Shown: in pieces, positions 50,351 to 61,049 of the stretch
Layout: every line of letters begins with the position of its first letter
Numbering within the stretch: position 1 is the stretch's first letter
DNA from: Hydra vulgaris
Lineage: Eukaryota > Cnidaria > Hydrozoa > Anthoathecata > Hydridae
Assembly: GCF_038396675.1 (NCBI RefSeq)
Contig: NC_088921.1
Location: 35,884,501 to 35,948,500 of the forward strand
Direction of reading: 5' to 3'
Length of the DNA stretch: 64,000 bases
Notes under the pieces: model-generated
The model's input: the letters and a program-made list of their open reading frames with translations, nothing else
What the model was told of the DNA's origin: nothing
Databases searched by the model: none
Position numbers and translations under genes: made by a program

Positions 50351-51921
50351 TGGTTGCTTGCAGCCATAAATTGGAACGCAAAAAAAACAAATGAGTTCAG
50401 CGTTTGCGTTCCAAAATAAAAACTCAAACGCAAACTCAAACGCATTTGAGGCAATTTATTGCATTTACTTACGTAAATGTAAACTCAATTTACGTTACGT
50501 TTTATATAAGGAGTTGAACAATATTAATCAACCTTTCATAAATGCGCAAGGGACTTGACTTAAAGATCACAATTGCACAAGGAACTTGACTTAAGGAACT
50601 TTGACGTAAGTTTAATTTTTTTTTAAACAATACATAAATATTAAAACTAAATATTTACATGGCGTTTTACTGGACACTTACAAGAGCATTTTGTACTCTT
50701 TACTAAACACTATATTATTCCATTTATAAAATTTTTTTTATTGAAATTTTATCATTTTTGTAGACCTTTTCCCAGCCATGGGCAATTAATTCCTTTGCGT
50801 AATTTTACGATTGAATGTTTTTTTATTTATTACAATTAATAAAGTGGTTGTTTATCCAATGTTTTTTATGGAAGATGGGCATCATACCCACAATACCCTA
50901 CTTTTCAATTAAAGTTGTTCGTTTCTTTTTCATTTGTCTTTTTTTCCGCTTTTAATAATTTTCTTTGTTTTCTTTTTTTTTATACTTACGTACAAAAAAA
51001 AAAAGATTTATTATTTACCTGTTGATTTTTTTTCAAAAACTTGCAATGCAATGCAATTCCACTACATTAACAATACATCGTAAAGTTAAGCTTGCCATAG
51101 TTTAGAGCTATAAATAGTTTAAGAACTTCATTAAATCTGCTGTAGAATCACAAATTTCCCACTACTTCCTCCAAATGTCACAAATTTAGCGCAGGCGGGT
51201 ACTTTATAAATAAATTATAAGTGAGCGTCAACCTTTTTAGGCGAACCTTTTAGATACAAAAAGGATTGCTTAAAACGAACAATCAACCATAAAAACACGA
51301 TGTGATTGGTCAGCGCACACGTACACTTTAAAAGTTGCTTAAAACAAAGGAAAAACTGACTATAAAAATCTGACTATATTCACTCAATTTAAACTCATTA
51401 TACACTCATTTTAAACGGAGTTATTATAATTTATTATAATAACTTTTATATTTTATTATAATTATTAGTTATTTTAATTTAGTTATTATAATTTATAATA
51501 CAGAATTACAAACTTTTGATTTTATTTTCAATGGAGAGTTTTTGGCAGTCTTAGCAACATGTAAGGTTATTTTTAGTACACTCTCAAAAATAATGTAGAC
51601 AAATTTATCTACAAATTATGTAGACACGGATAAATCTACAGTTTTGTAGCATTAGTTTTGTGACGCGTTTAGTAAAGTCTTATAATATGCTTTAAAAATT
51701 AGTAACCAGACTAGTCTATGGATAGACTTACAACACAGACATAGACAATTCTGTATGTTGTAATGGACACAACAAATGTTTAATTTTTTGTCCTTGTTGT
51801 GTCTATCAAATTTTTGATGGTGTCCTAAGATTGCTCAGTTAAAAAATAATTTTCACTTTATAAGTCTACAAAGCATAATTTTTTGTCTATTTGGTGTCTA
51901 TGATTTTGTCTAAATTTACTT

Positions 51922-51986
51922 GATTTCATAAAACCAGAAATATTGATTTTTGCCAATAAAATCAATATTTCTGGTTTTATGAAATC
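51922..51986. repeat. Perfect 29-bp inverted repeat, 7-bp loop
   Basis: Arms 51922-51950 and 51958-51986 are exact complements (GATTTCATAAAACCAGAAAT continues). The minus-strand open stretch across it is an artefact. Confidence 0.88.
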
Positions 51987-52999
51987 CCTTAGAAACAAAA
52001 AAACTCCTTGATCACATATTTTTAAAATAATTTTATTGAAGGTGATAAAGATTTTAGTGACTAAGGAAAATTTTTTAAATGATAAACTTACCTTCAACTT
52101 TTTTGAAGTAATCCCAAACTGGAGAGGGCATTTTAAAAATAAATTTTCACGCACATTCACTTAGAATTGAAAAACAACTGAACTGAGTAATTAATGAACT
52201 TCAATTGAGCACAAAATAGTCCATTTTGAGGTTTTTAAATAGACATTAACTTTTTAATCAACAGCACACGCTAGACAAAAAATTAAAAAATGAACTTCTG
52301 TTAGAAAAATTGTATTTTTAATTTTGTGCTCGTTTTCAGTTTTTGAAACGATGCTACAGTGAAAATTTAATTACTCGTTATAAGTCCAAATTATATATTA
52401 AATAGATCTTCTATACCTCATTAAAAAATCGAGATTGTTCATTTAGTGTCCGTTTTTAAAATGATTGTCTAGAAAGACAAACACAATATGACAATGTCAA
52501 AAATCTTTGTATATAAATGCAATGATATTTCCCTGTTGTTGTATACTTAAAACAATACTTACTTTTTATATAGGCCATAAATTACTTTAAAATAATTTTA
52601 CACATTCGTAGTTTCAGCAGATTTAATACATTTTTGATCATTTTTATTAGTATATCAAGGGTAGTATGTTTCTCTTTAAAGTCAGTTTTCTTACAATTTT
52701 ACTTTAGCTTTTGGCCAAAATCAACTCGACAGCGGTTTTAGAAACCGACTGTATGTTTGCATTAAATAAAAAATTTGTTGTAAAATGTTAACGCTTATTT
52801 CACTGTGGTACATCGACTCATTGCAAACTAATTAAAAAATAGATTTCGGCACACTCTAAATTAAAAAAAGAGTTTTATCTCTGGATTAAAATAGCCGACG
52901 AACCCAGCAAAATAGTCAAACTAGCACAGGGTTTAAAAATTTTTTTGTATTTTCGTTGTATTTTATATTTATCTGTTTTAAAAGTTAAAATAAAAACAA

Positions 53000-53030
53000 G
53001 TCGAAGTTTCAAAAACTTTGAAACTTCGAC
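53000..53030. repeat. Perfect 14-bp inverted repeat, 3-bp loop
   Basis: GTCGAAGTTTCAAA, AAC, then the exact complement. Confidence 0.85.
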
Positions 53031-53511
53031 AAACTTTTTATATATACCAATATAAAATATTCACACCCTGTTCTATTAACCCCCCCTCCCCTAAAGTTGC
53101 TTTTTCATTTGAAGTTTGATAATTGCAAATTTTTGATGAGCCGGATAATCCCATGAAATTGATAATTATAAAATTTTGCTCCACATTCTCACTAAATAAA
53201 TGAAAAAAATGAAATAAAAAAGATCGAAACCACTTGACGATGGAGTCTTATCTTGCTTCTTCATTTTTAAAGCAAGCATGTTTGTTTTTTGCATAATTTA
53301 AATTTTAAAAATAAATTCTAGTGTTTTCAAATAATTTTAAATAAAAATAGTAAAATAAACACACTCAAATTGAAACAAAAGTGAAAAAAATACTAAAGTT
53401 AACAGAAACATTTGTATTAATCTTTATCAATAAATTACAAGAATGTTTTTCTTTAATGTAATTTAAAAAATTTTTTAAAATTAATATAAGTAATTTAAAA
53501 TAGTTTTTTAA

Positions 53512-54665
53512 TTAATCAACTGAAATGATATCATTTGTATCAACTGAAGTCTCTAGATTAAAATCAAAAGCAATATCATCTTCATCAATCTCATCTAGTC
53601 TCTGAAAAAATCTTATTTCATTTTTTGAAGTTTGATAATTACAAAATCCTCTTGTTTCAACTATGTACTTTGGAAGTAACTCAAGGACTATAACAAATTC
53701 CCATCGATGTAAAACAAGAGCTTTCAATACTGAGTCTTTACTGGATGGAGGAGGCTCAGCATACATATTTCTACCACCATTATTTCGTGGATCAAGAAAG
53801 TACGCGAACCCCATGGATGGTGTATGCACAAATTCCCATTGGTGTAAAACAAGAGCTTTCAATACTGAGTCTTCACTCCATATTTGCATTAAATTAACAA
53901 ATCCTAAAAAAACTTAAGAAAGTAAACAAGTATCTGATTCCAGTTTACCTATTAGTTTCGATAATGGTTTCATAACATTAATAAAACGTTGACAATCTTC
54001 CCAAAAAAAATTGTCTTGTATAATATTTATATACTCTAACTTTTTTGGGGATAAAGATATGCGCGTAAAGGCACCTGAGTTGACTAAATTCAAATGGATT
54101 AACTTGTTTTCAAGATTACGAGCAACTGATGTATGATGGCTAAAAGAATTATCAACATATTCTTTTATTGAACATTTTTCACCATTGAATGCATCCTTAT
54201 AGAGACGCCCACTAATGCATTTACTAGATGGAGGCTTATATGCAGGCCTAAGATTTGCATGATGTTGCTTCCAAGCAGAAGAATCAGCTAATGCAAAAGG
54301 TACTCCTGTATGGAAAAACACCCTTGCATATGATTTATCAATCTTTTCAATGTCATCTTTGTTTATAGTGTCAAAGTATGAATTTAGCATAGTTCTTTTA
54401 GAAGATTGCCTAGAAACTGAACCTTCAGAGATTTGTGAGGCCATTTTCATTGCTTCTTGTTTCAACTAAAACACTTTGAAGCTCTCTTTTTATTTTTTGA
54501 AGCACAATTTAACATTGTCAGATGCTTTTTCACATCCCCTTATATGCAGCATTCATCTGAAAGTTGAGCGTGCTGTAATTTGTTTATCACAATATTTGCA
54601 ATAAATTTTTCTTGTTGAACCTTTTCCAAAAAAAGAGACATGCTTTTAAATTTGATCAACCATCT
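53512..54665 (-). pseudogene. hAT-type transposase with BED finger, internally deleted
   Basis: Reading leftward: KYCDKQITARSTF ... HIRGCEKAS (BED-type finger, about 54600-54520, one stop inside), then the open piece 54465-53914 with SKRTMLNSYFDTINKDD, YARVFFHTGVPFALADSSAW, LRPAYKPPSSKCISGRLYKD and FFWEDCQRFINVMKPLSKLI. The next piece (53889-53512) has LHQWEFVHTPSMGFAYFLDP ... RNNGGRNMYAE and ends with an acidic tail. Families of this type keep PxYxxPSR..LSGRLLD and the dimerisation block. The stretch with the second and third catalytic residues is missing. The segment DSVLKALVLHxWEFV occurs twice, 53.86 and 53.72 kb, about 147 bp apart, a partial tandem duplication. Confidence 0.78.
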
Positions 54666-55137
54666 TAATTATTTTACTTAAATACAATAGTAAACATATG
54701 TATAATATTGTTAACAATATTAAGTTAAAATTTTTGTTATTGGTAATAATTAACAATAACAATAATAATAATAAAAGTAGTAACAATAATAATTATAGTA
54801 ATTATTATCATTTGATTCAGATAACATAAATCCAAAGAATAAACAAAAAACATGTAAAAAAAAAAAGCAAAAATATTTTTTAAAAAAGGTAAAAAGCAAC
54901 ACAAACAACGTGGTATAAAAATTTATTGGTTTAAAACTATAACAGTTTAACAAACTAAAACAAAAAATATTAAAAAATCAAATTAAAAATCACTTTAATT
55001 ATTTATTCAATAATATAGTAAATAAAGTATAGCAATTAAATACATTAAGAAAATAAGTATAATCATTAAATCATCAAGTCATTCCGGAAATATTTCATAA
55101 ATAAAAAGCATATAGGTATACTAAATGGTATACTAAC
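54666..55137. other. AT-rich spacer with A/T trinucleotide runs
   Basis: Imperfect AAT/ATA runs (54755-54800); the last 17 bp (55121-55137) are the split-off end of a palindrome whose remainder starts at 57970. No gene seen. Confidence 0.5.
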
Positions 55138-55955
55138 CACTGATCTCAAAATATAACTGGATAGCATTGCGGCAAATTTTTTGAAGCCAGTTTTGGCCTC
55201 CCAAGATGGCGACGGTTTCGGTTGATTACAAATGAAGAAATTTTTGTTACGAACTTATATGTCATTTACATACATAAATATTATGAAATGTACATGTCTC
55301 AAATATAATTTTTGGTTTTACATATCAATAATTAAAAAAAAAAAGGCAATATTACATATTTACGTAAATTTCTCTATTGTTTAACAAAATATATTCTAAA
55401 CAATAAGTTTGTATAATTATTATTATTAATAAAGTAAGATATTATAAATATCTTGCTTTTTTAAAGATAAATAAATTTTATTAAATAAGATAAAAAATTT
55501 TTAGTTTTTTTTAATTAAGAATTAGTTTATTTAACATTAGTAAGAACAAATAAGGAACTAGTAGTTCTACAAGTTAACAATTTCCAAACAACTTTCGAAT
55601 AATTATTTTAAGTTTGAAAAACTGAAATAATTTTATTCATATTTTGTTTATTTTTCATTTAACTACTTACTTTTAATTTTAGTTTTACTATAAATTATTT
55701 GTTTAATATTGTTTATAATACAATTTATGCACCTTTTAGTTCTTAACTACCCAATGCTGTGTGCTAGAAGGTTAATAACTGCATGGTAGGCAGCTAAATA
55801 TCTTTTTAAAATAAACAATTATGAAATTAGTTTTTCAAATAGATATCACAAATTTACAAATGCTGCATGAACTATTAGCTGAGCTCTGTGAGTACACACA
55901 ACTCAGGGGTTCCTTATAGAATTTTTTTATTTAGTTATTTGTGTCTTATATTACT

Positions 55956-55966
<11 letters not shown>

Positions 55967-56047
<81 letters not shown>
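55967..56047. repeat. (TA)n microsatellite
   Basis: About 40 TA units inside the P-type derivative. Confidence 0.96.
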
Positions 56048-56053
<6 letters not shown>

Positions 56054-56259
56054 TTATTTTTCTAGTTAATTTGGCAGCCAAACTGCCAAATGAGCCAAAA
56101 AACAAGGAAAATATATTGTTATCACTTATAGTTGAGTCAAACATGAGGAGCTAGATCAATATTATTTTCAAGAAATCGACTGATCTCAAAGCAGCACTTG
56201 CTAATGCATTTTGAATTCCAATTTCATTTGGAAATAGGCAATCTATTAAAACAACCATT

Positions 56260-56945
56260 TAATTTGGAAACACCTTTCTGTTTCTTTGCGTATAACACTT
56301 ATGGTTGGTTTAATCAAACCTCCTATGTCTTTGAATTTTAAAAAGCTATTTTGTTTTAAATGAAAAGGGAGTACTAGTGCATTCTGACATTTAATGAGGA
56401 TATTTTTTTTTTAAGTCATTTTATCTACGTATCCAGCAATATATTGGATCAAAGTTTTTTTGTATTTAAATAGATTGTTGATGTTTGGAACATCTGCATT
56501 ATCGTGATCACTAACTGTTGGTTCCCTCTCCAAGAAATCATATTTTCTTATTAATTCAATTTCAGTAAAAGATATTTTAGAACTAAAATCACCAAAAGAA
56601 TCGTCTAAAACATATATATGAGTTTTATCTCTGATGCTGCAGTTTTCATATGAAAATCAAACGGTACTTTGCATAAAAAGTTATTTATATGTGAATTGTT
56701 GGCAATTGATATTGCTGTTAAACATTTCTGCAGATCTCACAGCACCAAAAAAGAGCTCTAGATGGTTTTGACTGAGCTTATATGATAATAAATAATTTAA
56801 TGGTGAACCTTCTTTTTCAACCCAGTCAAGAAACACCTTGCTGACTTTTTTATATTAATGAACTGTAAATAGCTGTTAAATAATTTTATAAATATGTTGT
56901 TGAGTTTATTTGCATAATAGATTGATTATATGACATTAAATTCAA
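56260..56945 (-). pseudogene. P-element (THAP9-type) transposase, C-terminal piece
   Basis: Reading leftward with stops and shifts: YANKLNNIFIKLFNSYLQFI, VSKVFLDWVEKEGSPLNYLL, SYKLSQNHLELFFGAVRSAE (about 56800-56725), CQQFTYK, DDSFGDFSSKISF, SDHDNADVPNINNLF, TLIQYIAGYVDKM (about 56455-56415), CQNALVLPFH and KDIGGLIKPTISVIRKETER. The blocks LS.NHLELFFGAVR and I.YIAGYV are diagnostic of P-type transposases and correspond to the region after the GYISKK block of the relic at 11.4-12.9 kb. The first part of the gene is absent, so the element would depend on a helper enzyme. Confidence 0.7.
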
Positions 56946-57064
56946 GTAAAAATACTTGAATTTAATGTCATATAATCAATCTATTATGCAAATAAACTCA
57001 ACAACATATTTATAAAATTATTTAACAGCTATTTACAGTTCATTAATATAAAAAAGTCAGCAAG
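56837..57064. repeat. Perfect 112-bp inverted repeat with 4-bp loop
   Basis: Left arm 56837-56948 and right arm 56953-57064 are exact reverse complements with AAAA between (checked base by base). The left arm is part of the P-type coding sequence, so the right arm is an inverted copy of it. Confidence 0.95.
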
Positions 57065-57170
57065 CTGTAATATATAACCATAATACTTAACAGCAGGTAA
57101 GCAGGATATTTAATTAAAGTTAAGGAGATATTTCAAAGAGGAGGAAATGTTTTGAATATTTATATAATTT

Positions 57171-57213
57171 AAATTTATTTATCTCTTTATATTATAAAGA
57201 GATAAATAAATTT
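57171..57213. repeat. Perfect 21-bp inverted repeat, 1-bp spacer
   Basis: AAATTTATTTATCTCTTTAT(A), T, then the exact complement. It is followed by a second hairpin (AAACAAATGTA..TACATTTGTTT, about 57219-57249) and a third near 57390-57423. Confidence 0.85.
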
Positions 57214-57623
57214 TTTTCAAACAAATGTATTTTTATATACATTTGTTTCTTCAATTGTATTGAGTGATTATCATTCAAACTATAAGAAACTATTATTTAC
57301 TTTTTATTTGTTTTAAAAGTTGTTATAAATAACTATAATTCAGACCTGGGTTTTTTTTACCAGTATAAGTGACACTTAATATTTATTTAACTTATTTGAA
57401 TAATATTTTATTCAAATAGGTTATGCAATAATAGTATAATATAATTCTAGAAGGAACCCCTAAGTTTTTGTATACTCACAGCACTCAGTTAACAATTCAT
57501 GCAGAATTTGTACAAAATGGCATCTTGCTACAAAAAATAGAGAATATAGTAGTAGAGAATATAGAGGGTAGAAATGATTGCCGTTTATCATATTGTTATG
57601 TTATTAACCTTCTAGCATACAGC

Positions 57624-57668
57624 ATTGGGAACTAAAAACTATAAGACTTATAGTTTTTAGTTCCCAAT
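57624..57668. repeat. Perfect 20-bp inverted repeat, 5-bp loop
   Basis: ATTGGGAACTAAAAACTATA, AGACT, then the exact complement. The first part is shared with the element's other arm near 55735. Confidence 0.85.
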
Positions 57669-57969
57669 ACTTATACATAAGACTTAACTTAATTTGTAAA
57701 TGCCATTTAATAATAAATTCAACTATACAAAAAAATAATTTCTTTTTTTCTCTAATATTTATAAAATTCATTTGTTTTCTTTTATTTTTAACAAATTTAT
57801 AAGCTTATTTAATTATTTTTTTTTGTAATTAGATATAGCCATTTAAAATGTATGTCGGTTTCACCGCTAGGAACTAAAATCGCCGCCATCTTGGACGGCC
57901 AATTTTAGCTTCAACATTTTTCGGAAAAAACAATAAAACCAGCTATCCAGTTATATTTTGAGATCAGTG

Positions 57970-58090
57970 TATACTAACATTCAGTATATCAAATATACGG
58001 TAAAGTTTACCGTAAAGTTAGTATATATACTAACTTTACGGTAAACTTTACCGTATATTTGGTATACTGAATGTTAGTATACCATTTAGT
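57970..58090. repeat. Near-perfect palindrome, target of the P-type derivative
   Basis: Centre GTATA|TATAC at 58025/58026; each arm is about 56 bp or more with one or two mismatches (TATACTAACATTCAG .. CTGAATGTTAGTATA). The outer part of the left arm (CTAAATGGTATACTAAC) continues at 55121-55137 across the inserted element. Confidence 0.85.
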
Positions 58091-58173
58091 CTACAATTTA
58101 TGTAGACTTGGGATCGCCGGTTACAGTATACCGTGTACTGTAACCAGCGATCCCTAGTCTACATAAATTGTAG
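58091..58173. repeat. 38-bp inverted repeat, 7-bp loop
   Basis: CTACAATTTATGTAGACTWG, then GGATCGCYGGTTACAGTA and the loop TACCGTG, then the complement with two mismatches. It adjoins the previous palindrome directly. Confidence 0.85.
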
Positions 58174-58376
58174 ATAAATTTGGCTACATTATTTGCGTTG
58201 ACCGCCATTACTTCGGTAAAGTTATAGCAGTCAAGTAATGGCACATGGCTGATTTCACCCTTAAACCTCAGGGGTTTGAATTTGTTATACCTTCTTAAGT
58301 AATTTGTTAAAACAAAATTGCTACTTTTTAAATAAAATATCATTGTTCATAATATTATTACATACTTAGGTACATC

Positions 58377-59657
58377 GTGTATATTTGCATCGTATGTAGA
58401 TTAGTAATAAACGATATAGATCAATTTATTAAGCATATAAAAGGACATGAAATTACTGGTTCACTGAAACTCCTGTTTCGTTGTATGCAAATGCAATGCA
58501 GTAGCACGTTTTTAACACTATATAATTTATGCAGACATTTGAAATCATATCACCTTAATACTTTTGAAAGCAATGTAAGTTGTCTTGTTGAAAGATTTAC
58601 AGAAAATACTCGTACTTTTGAAAGCAATGGAAGTTGTTGTGGTGAAAACTGTAAAAAAAGGTAATTATAACTTTGATTTGAAGAATACAATTAGCGATGA
58701 AAACAATTTGGATAAAACTATTGATAATGAAAATAACTTTGATAATACTAATAATAGTATCGATAAATTGTACACTCAACAAGCAAGTAATGAAGAAAAC
58801 TATGTAGTTGCTGTTGTAATGGTTGTAGAACTCAGAACTAATAGTAACATACCATTCTGTGTTGTGCCTGATATTATTTCTTCATTTAATGTCATGGCAA
58901 ACTGTTCTCTTTCAGATTTATCAAATAAAATAGTTCAGGAAATAAAAGGCATTTCAGAAACAACCAAACAAGCACTTCTTAATAAATCGATGCCAATATT
59001 AGATAATGCTAGGTCTCCCTTAGAATTCATTAAAACAAGATATCAGCAAGATTCTTTTTTTGAAAAACATCAACTTTAAGTAAAACCTGAATCTGTTTTA
59101 TTTGGGCAAAGGTTTGAGTGCCATAATGATAAAGATAGGTTGGTGTATGATTTCTTTCAATATGTTTCTATTGAAGCAACCTTACGATCATTATTGTTAG
59201 ATAATGATTTTTGTTCACTCCTTTTCAAAGCTCATACACAAAATTTTTTTAATTTACACAGAGTTTTATGACGCTAATTTGTATGCATCCCATTCATTAT
59301 TTGCTGATAAGAATAAAAAGTCTGTTATGATTCAGTTATTTTATGATGGCATGGGAACAACAAATCCATTACGTGGACAATCTACTTTATGTAATATAGG
59401 AGTGTTTTATTACACTTTTAAAAACTTACCAAATAATTTAAATTCATGTTTTTCTAATGTTCATTTGCTGGCTTTGTGCTATTCTGAAGATTTAAAATAT
59501 TTTGGATTTGATCCTGTTTTAAATAAATTTAAAGCTGAGATAACAAAACTTCAAAATATTGGTTTCAATTGCGTATTTCCATTATTAGGTAGGCAAACTG
59601 TGTATGTTTATTTTATTCTATTTTTCTCACATAAATACAACACTGAATTGAGATAAA

Positions 59658-59688
<31 letters not shown>

Positions 59689-60962
59689 TGTTATTGTTCT
59701 GTTCTTTTTAGAACATTAAGCTCTCTATTTTATAGAATACATTTTTTTGTAGTGTAACGTTTTTGTATAGTTTTACATTAGGCTTATACTATATTATTCT
59801 TATAATATTTTAGGTGAGCAAACAATTTATGTTGGTTTATGTCAAGTTGCCTGAGATAATTTGGCTTTAAATGGTATTTTTGGGTTGATTGAATGTTTTT
59901 CAGCAAATTTTTTTTGCTCTGTGTGCTATGCAAAACAAAGTGACATTCAGAATTTCTTAACTGAAGATAAATTTACTTTAAGAACTGTTGAGTCACATCA
60001 ATAGGATGTTCAAATTTTAATGCAAATGGAAAATGCTGTAGTTAACCATGTAAGAGGAGTTAAGAAAGATTCTGTTTTAAATAAAATTCCAGACTTTCAT
60101 ATTTCTAATAACTTTGCAATTGATCCTATGCATACAATTCTAGAAGGACTAATTCCTATTCACCTTGCAGCCATTTTTACAAAAATTTGTAAAGAAAAAA
60201 AGATTTTTACTATTGACATATTAAATAAGAGAATGTCATATATCTTTAGTATGATAAGTACTGACAAACGAAATAAACCTCCTGCAATATTCAAAATTGA
60301 ATAAAATAAAATACATCCTTCAATGAAAGCAATGCAAATGTGGGCATTTTTTCGATTTTTGCCACTAGCTGTTGGCGATTTGATAAACGAAAATGTCAAA
60401 CAATGGATTTTTTTCATTCAACTTTGCAATTTAGTTGATATTTTATTAGCTCCTAAGTTTACATATAGTATGATAACTTTGCTTTGTGATCTCATTGAAG
60501 AACATTTACAATATTTCAAGGAACTTTTTCCAGATTTAAAACTGCGACCAAAGCAACATTTTTTGGTTCATTATCCAACCATTATTTTTCAAAGTGGCCC
60601 TTTTTATAAGAATGAGTTGCTTACGGTATGAACTTAAAAATTCATTTTTCAAACGATTGGCTCATACTGTTTGTAATTTTACAAACATTTACTATACACT
60701 TGCTTACAGGCATCAATATAATTCTTTACTTTCTAAATTGACTAAGCAACGCAATAGAGGAATACCTTTAGTATCAAAGTCTAATCGTATTTGTGTTAAT
60801 TTATTGCCATTTGAGAATGTGCTGTGTTTTAAATACAATTTAAAATCAGATGACCATGTCTTTGTTTCTTACAAAATTCATATTGGTAGCATAAATATTC
60901 GAAAAGATCATTATCTTGCTATTTCTATAAATAAAGATGGTTTGCCGATTTTTAATGTTTGA
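58377..60962 (+). pseudogene. Cassette gene 1: zinc-finger/MH..LEG transposase-like protein, broken
   Basis: ATG 58377 starts two C2H2-like fingers (CIVCRLVINDIDQFIKHIKG; CMQMQCSSTFL..LCRHLKSYH). A 54-bp duplication (TFESNxSC twice) and a frameshift near 58660 lead to an Asn/Asp-rich linker and SLSDLSNKIVQEIKGISETT (to 59079, TAA), then VKPESVLFGQRFECHNDKDR, a shift in a T-run near 59245, and SVMIQLFYDGMGTTNPLRGQ to VFPLLG (59588). After an intron the protein continues EQTIYVGLCQVA (TGA), LTEDKFTLRTVESHQ (TAG), HVRGVKKDSVLNKI, NFAIDPMHTILEGLIPIHLA (60110-60170), a TAA near 60302, LKLRPKQHFLVHYPTIIFQ, a shift near 60600 and MSCLRYELKNSFFKRLAHTV, ending TGA 60962. I recognise a widespread unnamed family; MH..LEG recalls CACTA TNP2 transposases, but this is only a suggestion. 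At least six lesions. Confidence 0.65.
59589..59813 (+). other. 225-bp intron flanked by duplicated AGGT sequence
   Basis: Removing GT 59589 to AG 59813 joins ...FPLLG to EQTIYVGLC in frame. The sequence around donor (AGGTAGGCAAACTGTGTATG) and acceptor (AGGTGAGCAAACAATTTATG) is clearly related. A TA microsatellite (59654-59681) lies inside. Confidence 0.6.
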
Positions 60963-61049
60963 TTTTGTTATTTTTGTTACTAGTTTCAATTAGTAACGCA
61001 ATAAATTTATTTAAAAGAAAAATTAATTCATGGAAGCTAAAAAATTAAT

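Larger units (their letters stand above)
50351..53511. other. AT-rich, no gene; repeats and hairpins
   Basis: Near 50380-50500 are repeated CAAACGCA and TTTACGTWA motifs. At 51585-51625 AATAATGTAGACAAATTTAT, continuing CTACAAATTATGTAGAC, matches the minus strand at 58155-58195 at about 38 of 43 positions. Elsewhere I see no supported gene. Confidence 0.5.
55138..57969. mobile_element. P-type derivative with long inverted ends, 2.83 kb
   Basis: Both ends begin CACTGATCTCAAAATATAAC and remain related inward (CCAAGATGGCG at about 55201/57892; AGAAGGTTAATAAC at about 55768/57604; CAGGGGTTCCTT at about 55904/57455), giving arms of roughly 0.5-0.8 kb. TATACTAAC stands immediately outside both ends (55129-55137 and 57970-57978). 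The interior holds a minus-strand P-type transposase piece, an inverted duplication and several short hairpins. P elements usually make 8-bp duplications; the ninth matching base may be chance, or the ends may belong to another superfamily. Confidence 0.85.

Noticed and set aside
51858..52160. 100-codon minus-strand frame
   Set aside because: It runs through a perfect 29-bp hairpin and shows no domain.
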